DNA of 38,058 bases from positions 1 through 38,058 of the IMG/VR virus record IMGVR_UViG_3300025316_000034. One strand, written 5' to 3'. Below, one piece after another: positions 1 through 9,627 of the stretch. Position numbers and translations under genes: made by a program. Each line of letters begins with the position of its first letter. Within the stretch, counting starts at the first letter, position 1. The stretch comes from a virus. The notes under the pieces are model-generated. The model saw only the letters and a program-made list of their open reading frames with translations, made no database searches and was not told where the DNA came from.

Positions 1-98
1 CGGCTATGTTCAAAACTATACCCAAGGTAAGCAGAAAAGAGTAGAGCGAGAGCAATAGCTCCAAGTTTGACATAGGTAAGGATTGGTAAAGGAAACAT
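1..98 (-). CDS. Rz: Rz-like inner-membrane spanin, N-terminal part (cut by window edge)
   Basis: The ATG at 98-96 overlaps the TAA of the holin-like gene (TAATG). It encodes 32 codons: a short lead and one strong hydrophobic segment (roughly residues 5-28, VKLGAIALALLFSAYLGYSF), then runs off the edge. This is the usual start of an Rz inner-membrane spanin. The soluble remainder of an Rz protein begins at the opposite window edge (38058 downward) on the same strand, so the two pieces are read here as one gene of about 121 residues. If bases 1 and 38058 are joined directly the two halves are out of frame by one base, so a small end error or missing bases is implied. The role is inferred: with Rz1 it bridges the periplasm and disrupts the outer membrane at lysis. 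Confidence 0.75.
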   Translation of the reverse strand, partial: MFPLPILTYVKLGAIALALLFSAYLGYSFEHS

Positions 99-280
99 TA
101 CTCAATAGGTTTGGAAGTCACAAAGCGCAGTACAGCAACAATAATGCCAATCCCAATAAGGATAAAGCCATAATATTTTGGATCAATACTGTTTTGGACA
201 TAAGATAAGTTATCAAATAAAGCACCAAAAATTACAAGCGCCAACGAGAACCACATCGTTTTTGACTTGTGCATTTTCAT
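98..280 (-). CDS. Holin-like small membrane protein
   Basis: This 60-residue protein has two predicted membrane segments (about residues 8-27 and 36-53) separated by a short polar turn (QNSIDPKYY), and charged ends. Size, topology and position next to Rz, Rz1 and endolysin fit a class II-type holin that permeabilises the inner membrane to time lysis. Its start overlaps the stop of the preceding gene (ATGA, 277-280) and its stop overlaps the Rz start, so the lysis genes are translationally coupled. A second ATG two codons in is possible. The function is inferred from size and context; I see no diagnostic motif. Confidence 0.65.
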   Translation of the reverse strand: MKMHKSKTMWFSLALVIFGALFDNLSYVQNSIDPKYYGFILIGIGIIVAVLRFVTSKPIE

Positions 281-528
281 TTATCTACTTTGCGGTCTAG
301 CTTATCTTCTATCTTATCTAATTTAGCAAAGATAGCGGCGCCAATCTTATCAAAGTCGGATCTAGTCATATAGTTACCAGCAACTAAAATCTCAATAGAG
401 CTTACTTTTTCAACCAATACCTTATCGGCGGCTTGTAGGTCTTTAACAGCGTCCCACATCACTTTTAGCCACCAACCACCAAGAAAGCCAGATACCGTGA
501 TAGCTATGTTGAAAAGCATTTGATCCAT
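277..528 (-). CDS. Small membrane-anchored coiled-coil protein, possible second holin or antiholin
   Basis: This 83-residue protein has one N-terminal hydrophobic segment (about residues 5-24, ending in a GGWWL motif) followed by a charged, probably helical tail rich in Asp and Lys (for example KLDKIEDKLDRKVDK). The layout resembles XhlA-like and other phage membrane proteins that sit next to holins. It overlaps the holin-like gene by four bases and follows the ejection-protein gene after two bases. It may modulate the holin, or be a virion-associated membrane protein. The call rests on topology and position only. Confidence 0.5.
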   Translation of the reverse strand: MDQMLFNIAITVSGFLGGWWLKVMWDAVKDLQAADKVLVEKVSSIEILVAGNYMTRSDFDKIGAAIFAKLDKIEDKLDRKVDK

Positions 529-530
529 AA

Positions 531-2399
531 TTATCTCGCAAGGGCGTTATTAACTTGACCTGCGCCTAGCGCTGGCTGTGAACGTAAAGCATTTTTAACT
601 GCACCACCTGCGGCGTTAATATCTTCGCTTACCTTGGCAATATTCTTTTGACGCGCCAAAGCTTGTTCTAATGATAACGCAGCCGTTTCAGGATTGAGCA
701 TTTCAATTGCTAATTCAGTTGCAACTTTACGATCAATACGGCCTTGCAATTTATTAATGATGGTATTAGCTACGGTCACAATCTTGCTTAAAAAGTGTGG
801 GGCTGTAGGAATAGCGCCAGCCGGGATAACCTTACCTAGCTTAGATCCGGCAGCCGCTTGTTCTTCAAACATAGCGCGGTTAGCCAAGTCAGATTTAATG
901 CCGTCAAGCACTTTCATTTGAGCAGGCGTAACAATGTCAGATAAATTTTCGTATGCGGGTAAACCCGTAGCACGTTTAACTGTAGATGGCGCGTTAGCCA
1001 ACGCGTTAGCGTAAGAAGCTGGGGTCAATTTGTTTTCGTCACGCAAAGCAGAGCCAAGTTTGGTTTTTAAAAAGTCAGCAACTTCCATTTGATTAATTGG
1101 TTTGCTTAACTTAGCAAATTGCTTTTGCGCTTCTGTATAGCCAGGGATTGCTTCAACAAGCATATCCTTAGCTTTGTTAAGTTCACCCTTAATAAAAGTG
1201 TTCTTTTCATCTTTAAGCGCAGCTTTGATGTTATCTACAGTAGATGAGATTTGTTGTGCGTCAGTACGCAAAGCGCCTGATTCGTCAGTCAAACCTTTTT
1301 TGATGACATTAAACTCGTTTACCAAAGCTGTATTTCCAGGGTTACGTTCTAATACGCTATCAATATGACTTGCTACTTTAGATACGTCAGCTACTTTGCC
1401 AGGGGCCGTAGCCGCTTCATACATAGGGCCTGTTTCAGCGCCACGTTTAGCAACAGCGCCGGGGATAGACTCAGCAACATTTAACGGGTTAATAAGCGCT
1501 GCATTTTGACCTTGACCACGTTGATAGTATTCAGTAGGCGCAAAACGAGCTACTTCTTGTTGCAACGCAGGATATTTAGTTACGCCTAAGTTTGTTACGG
1601 CTTCGCCAGCAGTAGGAACGTAGCCAGGTGTAGCGGCTTGAGCGTTACGTAATGCGTTGACAATTTCTGGGCCACGACCTTCGGCAGCAGATAACAACGC
1701 AGCCGACTTAGGGTTTACAGCATTGGCTAAAAAGTTACCGCCTTTAGCAACTAATTTACCCGCCGTTTCTAAAGGAACATAGTTCATTGGGTTAACAGCG
1801 CGACCAACTTCAGCAACAGGCGCCGCAATTTCAGCCGCAGCAGGCGCCGTTCTAGCTACGGTAGCTGCCATTTCAGGAGCGCCAGCTACTTTTAAAGCGC
1901 CAGCCGCAACAACGGGTGCGCCTCTAACAAGCGCTGCACCGCCGCTAAGTAGTGCAGAAAGATCAGCAGCAGCGCCAACTGGATCTTCATACAAAGTTTT
2001 TTTAATTTTATCCAAACCGCCGTACTTTTCTTTGTACACGCCACCAACGGCGTCAGCCGCGGCTACAGCGCGTTTGGCTGCGTCTGGGTTTGAATCAAAT
2101 TTGTTTACAAAATCAACAACGCCTTTTGGTAATGCGTTTTGTAAAGCACCAGCGCCAACGTCAACAAGACCTGAAGCCGTGTCGATTGGGTGCATAACAG
2201 CGCCAGCAACGCCTTTAGCAACGTTGTATCCACTTTTAATGACGTTGCCTGCAAAACCACCTAAACTACGATCAGACTCAGCCTGAACGTTTTGACGTGT
2301 AGTAGACGCATCAAATTGGTCAAAAGGATTGCCCGCAGGCGAAACAGTTACCTTTGAAGCTACAGGCGCCGCGTCAAATTGGTCAAAGGGGTTAGCCAT
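531..2399 (-). CDS. Probable internal virion / DNA ejection protein
   Basis: This 622-residue, Ala-rich, largely helical protein is the last and largest of three genes sitting where P22 keeps its ejection proteins (gp7, gp20, gp16). The N-terminus repeats the heptapeptide NPFDQFD at residues 3-9 and 24-30, a repeat seen at the start of several phage internal proteins; it may be a docking peptide for packaging into the capsid. No lytic transglycosylase motif is visible. It starts one base after the stop of the upstream gene. Expected role: carried in the head, ejected before DNA, helping DNA cross the envelope. The family is inferred from position, composition and repeat, not from a catalytic motif. 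Confidence 0.6.
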   Translation of the reverse strand: MANPFDQFDAAPVASKVTVSPAGNPFDQFDASTTRQNVQAESDRSLGGFAGNVIKSGYNVAKGVAGAVMHPIDTASGLVDVGAGALQNALPKGVVDFVNKFDSNPDAAKRAVAAADAVGGVYKEKYGGLDKIKKTLYEDPVGAAADLSALLSGGAALVRGAPVVAAGALKVAGAPEMAATVARTAPAAAEIAAPVAEVGRAVNPMNYVPLETAGKLVAKGGNFLANAVNPKSAALLSAAEGRGPEIVNALRNAQAATPGYVPTAGEAVTNLGVTKYPALQQEVARFAPTEYYQRGQGQNAALINPLNVAESIPGAVAKRGAETGPMYEAATAPGKVADVSKVASHIDSVLERNPGNTALVNEFNVIKKGLTDESGALRTDAQQISSTVDNIKAALKDEKNTFIKGELNKAKDMLVEAIPGYTEAQKQFAKLSKPINQMEVADFLKTKLGSALRDENKLTPASYANALANAPSTVKRATGLPAYENLSDIVTPAQMKVLDGIKSDLANRAMFEEQAAAGSKLGKVIPAGAIPTAPHFLSKIVTVANTIINKLQGRIDRKVATELAIEMLNPETAALSLEQALARQKNIAKVSEDINAAGGAVKNALRSQPALGAGQVNNALAR

Positions 2400-3794
2400 T
2401 TAGCGCCCCAATACTTTAGCTGCTGCACCTGCACCATATTTAGCGTCATACGCCGCAGCTAAATCAGGATTCTGTTTAAGCATATCTGTAGCGGCGGGGG
2501 GCGCTGTAACGCCACTTTGACTTTGACGAATATTATTAAATTCGGCTTTAGCTACTGGCGTAAGCTTTTTATCAAAATCTTTACGACCTGTTGAACTTTC
2601 ATACTGCAAATTCAAGCTATTAAGTTTGCCGCCTAACAATTTTTTAGCTGTAGTAATAGCACCATTAAGCTGGGCTGGGCTGTTTGCGTTAGCAAACATA
2701 TTAGCCATTTCTTCACGTTCTTTAACGCCGCCGCCACTAGAAACCAAAGTTTTCATAATTTCAGCAGAAACGATTTGTTTAGCCGCGTCAAAATTAGTTG
2801 GCGCTGCTGAACCTGTTTGTTTAGCAATCGTATTACCAATAGCATTAATCGCTTTAGTATCGCCATTTTGTAATGCTTTAGCCAAGCCACTCATTGTATC
2901 TAAATGGTCAATTGCAGTGTTAAATGCAACAACTGATTTACCTTCAGGGCCAGTATTAAATGCTTTAACCGCTGCGGTACCAGCACCGACGTCTTGCTTA
3001 TTAGATATAATATTACTTGCAACATCAGCAGGTGCAATAGTTGCGCCATCTGTACCTTGACTACCAAGTACACCAACACGGTTAAGAATTTGTTGACGTA
3101 CCGCTGTAGCAGCTTTACCCATACCCAATTGAGGCATTTGCCCTGTTTTAAGATACATATTAGCGGCTATATCAATTGTTTCAGGTGTCAAAGTATTTGT
3201 AGCTGTTTCTTGAGCCAAACGTTGTTGAAAATGGCTTTCAGCTTGTCCTAAACGTGCTTTATCAGTAGCGCTAATATTATTTTGCTTATATAGTTGTTCA
3301 GAGCCTAACATTGCAGAGCCTATTAGTTGTTGAAACCCTCCTGGCTGTTGCAAAGTAGCTAATGTTTGAGCGTGTGACTTTTCGCGTGTTACACCTTGCG
3401 AAGCAAAATATGGCCCTAAAACAGGGTCATCGTGGTTACCATCGCTCCAAGCTAAAAATTTTTCAGGTGTATCTGCGCCAGCTAAAGCATTTTGTCTAAG
3501 TTTAATACGTTGCGCGACATTTTCACTTTCAGCTTTGCCAGCTTGCGCTATATTTTTCTTAACGCCCGCCGTATGTTCTTCAAATTTCATGCCTAAAGCG
3601 GGGTCTATTTGATAGACTTTATTAAGATAATTTGGATCTGTACGGTCAAGACCACGCAACGCATTGGTTCTTGAAATATTTTGTTGATACTCACCTAATT
3701 TAGCCGCAGACTCCATCATCGCTAATTGATTAGCAGAAGATTCTGTTTTTAATGGCTGAACACCTAAAGGAATAGCTGCGTTAATTTGTTCCAT
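2400..3794 (-). CDS. Probable internal virion / DNA ejection protein
   Basis: A 464-residue protein, predicted mostly helical and rich in Gln, Ala and Asn, without membrane segments or recognisable enzyme motifs. It lies between the gp7-like gene (ten-base gap) and the NPFDQFD-repeat protein (directly abutting), the same order as ejection genes in P22-like phages. It could be the P22 gp20 or gp16 counterpart. An SD-like AAGGAAT precedes the start (minus strand, just above 3794). Confidence comes from order, size and helical content; the exact P22 counterpart cannot be decided by eye. Confidence 0.55.
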   Translation of the reverse strand: MEQINAAIPLGVQPLKTESSANQLAMMESAAKLGEYQQNISRTNALRGLDRTDPNYLNKVYQIDPALGMKFEEHTAGVKKNIAQAGKAESENVAQRIKLRQNALAGADTPEKFLAWSDGNHDDPVLGPYFASQGVTREKSHAQTLATLQQPGGFQQLIGSAMLGSEQLYKQNNISATDKARLGQAESHFQQRLAQETATNTLTPETIDIAANMYLKTGQMPQLGMGKAATAVRQQILNRVGVLGSQGTDGATIAPADVASNIISNKQDVGAGTAAVKAFNTGPEGKSVVAFNTAIDHLDTMSGLAKALQNGDTKAINAIGNTIAKQTGSAAPTNFDAAKQIVSAEIMKTLVSSGGGVKEREEMANMFANANSPAQLNGAITTAKKLLGGKLNSLNLQYESSTGRKDFDKKLTPVAKAEFNNIRQSQSGVTAPPAATDMLKQNPDLAAAYDAKYGAGAAAKVLGR

Positions 3795-3803
3795 GATTAT
3801 TCC

Positions 3804-4547
3804 TTAAACAATAGGCTGATTTAGTACGGCGTCCGCGCCTGGCGTCGATGTAGGTGTATAAGCGCTAGTATTACCATTACCACGTATGCTACTAATAAGT
3901 GCGTTAGTTTGATAAGCGTTAATTCCTGTATTAAGAGCGCCTGTATACGCATTAGCTGAACCAACTTGCCCAGCGGCTAAAGCATTACCAGCGCCAATAG
4001 TATTAGACGCGGCTGAATTACCAAAATTACCAATACTATTAGCCGTTTGGTTAGCTGAAGATTGTCCTTGATTAGCTAAAAACTGCTGGTTAGCAGTATT
4101 AGTGTTGTACGCTTGCAAATTTTGAGCGTTATTAGCTAAGTAATTGTTATACGCTTGCTGGTAGTAAGTAGACCCTAAACCTTGGCCATATTGTTGTCCA
4201 GCAGTCAAAGCATTACCAGAAATTAACCCGCCTCTAGCCGCTGCTGTAGCGTTCATTTGTTTATTGCCCTGAGCTAAAGTAAACGCATACCCTGGATCAG
4301 CTTGAAAATTAAATGCTGCAGGTGTATACGGTGCTTGGGTAGATAGCCCTTTATTAGCCGCAACACCGACATCATAGAACGGTTGATTAAGCGCAATCTG
4401 CTTATCTAAAGCCGCTTGTTGTTGCGCTGTAGCGGCGGCGGCTGAATTAGCTTGCGTATTCGCTGCATTTTGCGATGCTTGTGACCCCATGTATGCGCTG
4501 GCTAACCCCGCAACAGCGATACCTCCAGCTACCCATCCCATAGTCAT
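3804..4547 (-). CDS. P22 gp7-like DNA transfer / ejection protein
   Basis: A 247-residue protein with an N-terminal Gly/Ala hydrophobic stretch (about residues 4-20) followed by very Gln/Asn/Ala-rich sequence. This composition and N-terminal pattern (GSQASQNAAN, then repeated AAATAQQQAA-like helices) are typical of phage proteins annotated as DNA transfer or ejection protein, the P22 gp7 type. Its ATG overlaps the stop of the cupin gene by four bases (ATGA at 4544-4547). It probably travels in the virion and forms part of the channel for DNA entry. The low-complexity sequence makes distant homology hard to judge. Confidence 0.6.
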   Translation of the reverse strand: MTMGWVAGGIAVAGLASAYMGSQASQNAANTQANSAAAATAQQQAALDKQIALNQPFYDVGVAANKGLSTQAPYTPAAFNFQADPGYAFTLAQGNKQMNATAAARGGLISGNALTAGQQYGQGLGSTYYQQAYNNYLANNAQNLQAYNTNTANQQFLANQGQSSANQTANSIGNFGNSAASNTIGAGNALAAGQVGSANAYTGALNTGINAYQTNALISSIRGNGNTSAYTPTSTPGADAVLNQPIV

Positions 4548-5068
4548 AATAAGTTCCTTTTATCTTCTTTAAGCAAAGATACTTTTGGCTTGTTGTTAAA
4601 GTCTAACCGTGCGTTATCGTCTAATTCCACTAAATCTGCTTCTAATTCATCAAAATTACGCTTATCTGTTACATGAAACGTCACGCCAATGGCGTCAGTA
4701 AGCGCTAAAGTAGCTCGTTTAGTGCCTGCTTTTGATTCTACAATATCTCCAGCCTTTAAAGTACGCATACCATTCTCAGTCCACGCTATTATCTCACCAG
4801 ATACGCACATAAAGAAATGATCTTTTTTATGCACTTTTCCCACAATAATCGTTCCGGCTGGGCGCCAAACTCTACGACAGTACATACCGCCTGAAAAGTA
4901 ATGGTCTGTAACCATGTTTTCTACAGGTGGAAGGTTGCACACTGCATCTTGCAAAGCAAGAATTTTCTCTGTAGAAGGCGTACCTACTTTATCTAAAACG
5001 TCTTGTAAAGTAAGCATCGCCACTTCAAGCGTTTGCACCTTTTGTTCGGTATAGAGCAGTTGGGTCAT
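4544..5068 (-). CDS. Cupin-fold protein next to the tail spike
   Basis: A 174-residue protein. Residues 1-30 look like a short coiled coil; residues 50-135 carry a cupin-type beta-barrel pattern with the first motif around GKVHKKDHFFMCVSGE (H80, H84, E92) and a second motif (LKAGDIVESKAGTKRA) lacking the usual metal-binding His. One metal ligand set is therefore incomplete and an enzymatic role is uncertain. It sits between the spike and ejection genes and is coupled to both by overlaps of one and four bases. It may be a structural cupin in the tail, or act on a sugar or cofactor linked to host binding. The cupin fold is well supported; the role is not. Confidence 0.6.
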   Translation of the reverse strand: MTQLLYTEQKVQTLEVAMLTLQDVLDKVGTPSTEKILALQDAVCNLPPVENMVTDHYFSGGMYCRRVWRPAGTIIVGKVHKKDHFFMCVSGEIIAWTENGMRTLKAGDIVESKAGTKRATLALTDAIGVTFHVTDKRNFDELEADLVELDDNARLDFNNKPKVSLLKEDKRNLL

Positions 5069-6849
5069 TATTTTGCTTTTAATGCGTCAACTTCAGCTTT
5101 AAGTTCTTGAATAGCTTTAACCAATAAAGGAACAACATGAGTGTATCTAATGCCATATTGCTCTGGATCTGAAATATCTACCGCTTCTGGCAATACACTA
5201 TGAACTTCTTGTGCAATAAGTCCAACATCTCTTGGCAAAGAGGGGTCACTTATCCAAGTGTGCGTCCCTGCTCTTAAAGTAGATACTTTGTCTAAAGCAT
5301 TAGTTAATTCTTCCCAATTGGCTTTTTTACGTTCATCTGAAATATTATTCCATCCTGAAGCAGCGGGGGTCATATATACGCCAATACTTTCCGCAGCGTT
5401 AGAAATTTGGTACCAATTTTTACCCGCATCAGTAACTAATTGAGTATTCCAAACTTGAACAGCATCAGTACCATCAAATTTTAATACCGCCCTTGTAGCT
5501 GTAGAGCCTTTTATAGTAGCTAGTGTATTTACAGTTATTGGGTCTGCAACAGACAATCCATTCCAATGACAAACATATCTACTGCTTACAGACCCTAAAG
5601 GAAACGCAGGCATTACAGCCGTATGAGAAGCGGTATCTAAAATAAATTGGCAATTTTCGGATGCGTTGTTTATACCTAAAAAAGTAATAGCATTAGCAGC
5701 AAGTCCTGGGTCTGTTTCACCAATAGGACCAAAATAATTTAAGTTAAAAAATGAATTAAAAAAGCTACTTCCAGTATTCAAATAAATACTAGGCGCTGGT
5801 GTAGATGGAATTGTCCATCCTTCATCACTAGCTGCTCTTTGTATATTAAAGTCACAATCTTCTAACGGCCCTGTTACTGTTAAATAAGCATGGTCTTGCC
5901 TATAAGTTGCTCCAAAAAGTCCAGATTCTTCTTGATATAGTTCCATCGTAAGAATACTTGCGCCCCAAGGAATATAAACAGATTCTTGGGTCGCAGTTAA
6001 AAATGTACCGCCTTGATTTCTTGTTGATGTATAGCAAGTTTCAAATTTTATCGCTGCTATTTGAGCTAAATAAATAGACCTAAAAGAGTCATACGCCACC
6101 ATTGTCCATTCTTGATATAACTGATTAGTACAAGATGATGAAGTGGTACTTGGTACTTCATATTGGCTACCATAAGTAGGAATATTATTACTTGTTAATA
6201 CGCCTGTAATGTCTAATTGATTTCCAATATAAACAGGAAGATTAGCAGAAATTTCAGCAGTATGACCGCTACATTGTTCACCACCAAAATTCATAAAACC
6301 AATAGTTCCTGCTCCGCCATTCGCAGTAGAATCAGTACGCATATCAATTCTAATATTTGTATAAATATTAAAATGGCAAAAAGAAGTAAATGTTGTACTA
6401 GAACCACGTCTATTTACGATACCAATATTTGCTAAAGTACGACCGCTACTAGGCGTTTGACTTGCTTGTACCCATAAATCAGAAACAGAAGCATGGGATG
6501 AACCAGTTAAGTCAATAGCTGGATAACCATTAGTTTCCGCTTTAATTATGGTTATATTGACACCTTCACCAAAAAAACGACGACCATTGTTTGAACCGCC
6601 TCCATTATTTTTAGCGGTTAAATTAATTGGTCTAGTAATTAAATAAGTGCCAGCAGGAAGATAAACACTTCGAGCTAACGCACAAGCTGCATTGATTGCA
6701 TTAGTGTCATCCGTTACGCCATCGCCAATAGCACCAAAGTCTTTGACTGAAACAACTTCTTCTAGTTTTTCATTAATAGGTCTATTTACAGCGCCATCAG
6801 GTGTTGTTCCACCGTTTTTAAAATCAATTTTTGGGATTAATGTTGTCAT
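5068..6849 (-). CDS. Tail spike: pectate-lyase-like beta-helix with C-terminal S74 chaperone domain
   Basis: A 593-residue receptor-binding protein. After a short N-terminus, residues about 30-75 match the start of a right-handed beta-helix of the pectate lyase 3 type ([18 protein letters not shown], then [10 protein letters not shown]). The centre is Ser/Thr/Asn-rich as in surface-polysaccharide-binding spikes. Residues 504-593 form a peptidase S74 intramolecular chaperone: the Ser-Lys dyad is present as S504-D-E-R-K-K509, followed by DVGLIAQEV and a terminal coiled coil. S74 domains trimerise the fibre and then cut themselves off. It probably binds or cleaves host surface glycan. It lies ten bases downstream of the second S74 fibre. 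Confidence 0.85.
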   Translation of the reverse strand: MTTLIPKIDFKNGGTTPDGAVNRPINEKLEEVVSVKDFGAIGDGVTDDTNAINAACALARSVYLPAGTYLITRPINLTAKNNGGGSNNGRRFFGEGVNITIIKAETNGYPAIDLTGSSHASVSDLWVQASQTPSSGRTLANIGIVNRRGSSTTFTSFCHFNIYTNIRIDMRTDSTANGGAGTIGFMNFGGEQCSGHTAEISANLPVYIGNQLDITGVLTSNNIPTYGSQYEVPSTTSSSCTNQLYQEWTMVAYDSFRSIYLAQIAAIKFETCYTSTRNQGGTFLTATQESVYIPWGASILTMELYQEESGLFGATYRQDHAYLTVTGPLEDCDFNIQRAASDEGWTIPSTPAPSIYLNTGSSFFNSFFNLNYFGPIGETDPGLAANAITFLGINNASENCQFILDTASHTAVMPAFPLGSVSSRYVCHWNGLSVADPITVNTLATIKGSTATRAVLKFDGTDAVQVWNTQLVTDAGKNWYQISNAAESIGVYMTPAASGWNNISDERKKANWEELTNALDKVSTLRAGTHTWISDPSLPRDVGLIAQEVHSVLPEAVDISDPEQYGIRYTHVVPLLVKAIQELKAEVDALKAK

Positions 6850-6858
6850 AATTTAACC

Positions 6859-9618
6859 TTATGGGTGGGATGCTACATAAGCATCAAATTTATTACTTAA
6901 TTCTTGAATGGCTTTAATCATGGCTGGAATCAAAGGAGAAGCATCAATCTGCCACGGCTTATCAATAGAACCATCTTCCTTATCAACACCAGCAACCACA
7001 CATTCAGGAGCATTATTATTTAACTCCTGTGCAATTAAACCAAAGTCTGTTTTTTCTTGATTTGTTTTCCAATCAAAACTTCTAACTTTGATATTAGCTA
7101 ATTTAGCAAGACCTGAACCAGCATCAACAATATTTTCTTTTAATCTTTGGTCTGATAAAGAGGTAAATAATGTTACTGAACCTGTAGAAGTAATTTGACC
7201 TACAGCAGAACCATTGTAAATATAGTAACCAAAATACGCTGTTCCACTTGCAGAGGTAAATCTTCCTTCGTAGTTAGGGTTTCCAGCCGCAGAAACATTG
7301 GTAGAAATACCAGCCGGATAAGTTCCGCTTCCAGTAATTTCAAGCATTGCACTTCTTGCATTGGCGGTTTTGTTAATTAATACGCCGCCACTAGAGTCAA
7401 TACGCATACGCTCTGTTGCACCTGGACCAGCACCAAAAGCTATGTAATTATTATCAGTAGAAAATTGAAGAGGTCGATTGTTTCCAGCATAGATGTATGT
7501 AGCATCAGCAGTTAATACACCATAACCACCAAAAGCAGTTGGTAATTGACCAAATTCACCAGTGCTTGTGCCATTAGTAAATTTTGCGTTTGCTATTGCA
7601 GAAGCACCGCCATTAGAGTTTGTAACTGTAATACTTGTTGCGCTGTTTGCACTATTAGAAACATTTAATGTACTTGCAGGACTACTAGTGCCAATACCTA
7701 AACGCTTATTGGTGTTATCCCAAAATAAGTTAGCGTTGTCTTGACTGTAAACACCTGAAGCACCTGCAAAAGGTACTGAACCAGCAGTAAATGCTGTAGC
7801 CGTACCTGTACCGCCATAACCAACGCCAATTGTGCCAGCGTCGCCCGAGCCAAGCAAAGACACGCCACCAACAGTTTTAATATTAGTGCCACTTACTAAA
7901 GCAGCTTGTTTACCATTAAATGTAGCCCAATCAGCAGCGCTTAAAGCACCGCGATTAGTAGCTGAAGCTGTAGGTACTTGTAGCGTAATAACTGGAGTAG
8001 TCGTACCATTGGCTACAGTAGAACTTAAATCTGTTCCAGTTGTGCCTAAAGTTAAGGCAGCTACAGACGTAACTGTTCCTGAACCTTTGTTATTAAAGGT
8101 AGTCCAGTCTGTGCTTGTAAGGTATCCGTTTACACTTCCTGTGGCGGCAGCCATACTAATCGCTGGAGTTGCTCCACCGCTAGACACGACAGGAGCAGTA
8201 CCTGTTACTGAAGTTACAGTTCCTTGTGGGTTTGCAGCAGTTGTAATACTTGTAACACGCCCATAAGTGTCGATTGTGACTACAGGAATAAGGCTGCTAG
8301 AACCAGTTGTGCCAGCCGTTGCTACACCTGAAGCTAAGTCAATTACAGGGGTTGTGCCACCTGTACTGGTTATACGACCAGTAGTTCCACTTACAGAAGT
8401 AACTGTTCCGCTACCTTTATTGTTAAATGTATTCCAATCGGTAGATGTTAAATAGCCGCTGACAGAAGTAGTGGCCGCTGGCATTGAAATAGCAGGGGTT
8501 TGACCACCTGAGGATACAACAGGGCTTGTGCCTGTGACGCTTGTAACTACACCAGTAAGGTTTGAACCTGAACCACTAAATGAAGTTGCTGTTACTGTGC
8601 TTGCAAAAGTAGCTGATTTATCTTGATCAATCGTAAGGGCAACAGCCTGAGTAATTGTAGTATTTGGGGTAACATAAAATAAAGCCTTTGCACCTCTAGC
8701 AGTAGCGCCCCAATTTTCTGTAGCTACACCTTCATAAGAAGCCTGTGGGTAGCCATTTGCAGAAGTCGTGCCATATCCAGCTAATTCAAATTTACCTAAA
8801 CTATCTCCACTAAGCGGCGCTTGTGGTGCAGCATAAGTGCCTCGAAATTTAGCCACACGCATAGATGAACTGCTAGCATTACTAGAATATCCACGGATAG
8901 CAATTCTTGAGGCTGAATTGTTATCGCCAAAAGCCCTTAAAAGAATGTCAGGTACGCTAGTTGTATTGATGCCTAAATGGGCGATATTAGTAACTGTTTG
9001 TGCATTTAAATCTATTGCGCTGCTTGCACCTGTATAAGGTATATAAGTACCCGATAAAGATGGAAGATCAGCAGCTACTAGCGCTCTAAAGCTTGGTACT
9101 CCAGCACTTCCGCTTGGTGAAGCCAATACATAATTAGCTGTTTTAGAAGCGTAGGGATTTAATGTATCGCCATAAGCTGTTGCCAAACTAATGGCAGGCG
9201 TTGTACCGCCTGACGATACAACGGGCGATGTACCTGTTACGCTTGTAACTGTACCGCCTGAACCCGTAGCTGATAATGTACCACCTGCAAAAGTAATACC
9301 CGTGCCAATAGTGACGTTGCTAAATCCACCTGAGCCATTGCCGTACAAAAGCGATGTACCGCTAGTAGCAGGGGCTTTGCCGTTAAACGTATTCCAATCG
9401 GTGCTAGATAACCAACCATTAGAACTAGTGCCTGATTGACGAATAGGTACAGTATTAACAACACCGCTGCTGTCTTTAAAAAACAGATTTTTATCTGCTA
9501 CGTTAATAGCAATTTCTGACCCAGTAGCGCTATTAGTTAAATTAGCAGCAAGCGGTACGTTTGTAGACGTACTACTTCCATAGATCAGAATGGGGGTAAA
9601 GTTACCAGGCTGTGCCAT
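6859..9618 (-). CDS. Repetitive tail fibre with C-terminal S74 chaperone domain
   Basis: A 919-residue fibre. Residues about 60-600 are built from repeating modules such as GTVTSVTGTSPVVSSGG plus TPAIS, and GYLTSTDWNTFNNKGSG, each seen several times with small changes, typical of long trimeric phage fibres. A GIGTSSPASTLNV-type segment follows near residue 660. Residues 822-919 are a peptidase S74 domain with dyad S822-D-Q-R-L-K827 and the DFGLIAQEL motif. It probably forms the long shaft and distal receptor-binding tip, with the S74 part released after folding. The DNA repeats could recombine to vary fibre length, and could also be misassembled. Confidence 0.85.
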   Translation of the reverse strand: MAQPGNFTPILIYGSSTSTNVPLAANLTNSATGSEIAINVADKNLFFKDSSGVVNTVPIRQSGTSSNGWLSSTDWNTFNGKAPATSGTSLLYGNGSGGFSNVTIGTGITFAGGTLSATGSGGTVTSVTGTSPVVSSGGTTPAISLATAYGDTLNPYASKTANYVLASPSGSAGVPSFRALVAADLPSLSGTYIPYTGASSAIDLNAQTVTNIAHLGINTTSVPDILLRAFGDNNSASRIAIRGYSSNASSSSMRVAKFRGTYAAPQAPLSGDSLGKFELAGYGTTSANGYPQASYEGVATENWGATARGAKALFYVTPNTTITQAVALTIDQDKSATFASTVTATSFSGSGSNLTGVVTSVTGTSPVVSSGGQTPAISMPAATTSVSGYLTSTDWNTFNNKGSGTVTSVSGTTGRITSTGGTTPVIDLASGVATAGTTGSSSLIPVVTIDTYGRVTSITTAANPQGTVTSVTGTAPVVSSGGATPAISMAAATGSVNGYLTSTDWTTFNNKGSGTVTSVAALTLGTTGTDLSSTVANGTTTPVITLQVPTASATNRGALSAADWATFNGKQAALVSGTNIKTVGGVSLLGSGDAGTIGVGYGGTGTATAFTAGSVPFAGASGVYSQDNANLFWDNTNKRLGIGTSSPASTLNVSNSANSATSITVTNSNGGASAIANAKFTNGTSTGEFGQLPTAFGGYGVLTADATYIYAGNNRPLQFSTDNNYIAFGAGPGATERMRIDSSGGVLINKTANARSAMLEITGSGTYPAGISTNVSAAGNPNYEGRFTSASGTAYFGYYIYNGSAVGQITSTGSVTLFTSLSDQRLKENIVDAGSGLAKLANIKVRSFDWKTNQEKTDFGLIAQELNNNAPECVVAGVDKEDGSIDKPWQIDASPLIPAMIKAIQELSNKFDAYVASHP

Positions 9619-9627
9619 TATTTAGCC

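Noticed and set aside
7832-8266. Long plus-strand open frames opposite the fibre and ejection genes (also 2626-3060, 1174-1368, 8267-8455)
   Set aside because: They are antisense shadows of Ala/Thr/Gly-rich coding sequence, with Val/Leu/Pro-rich products and no start signals.
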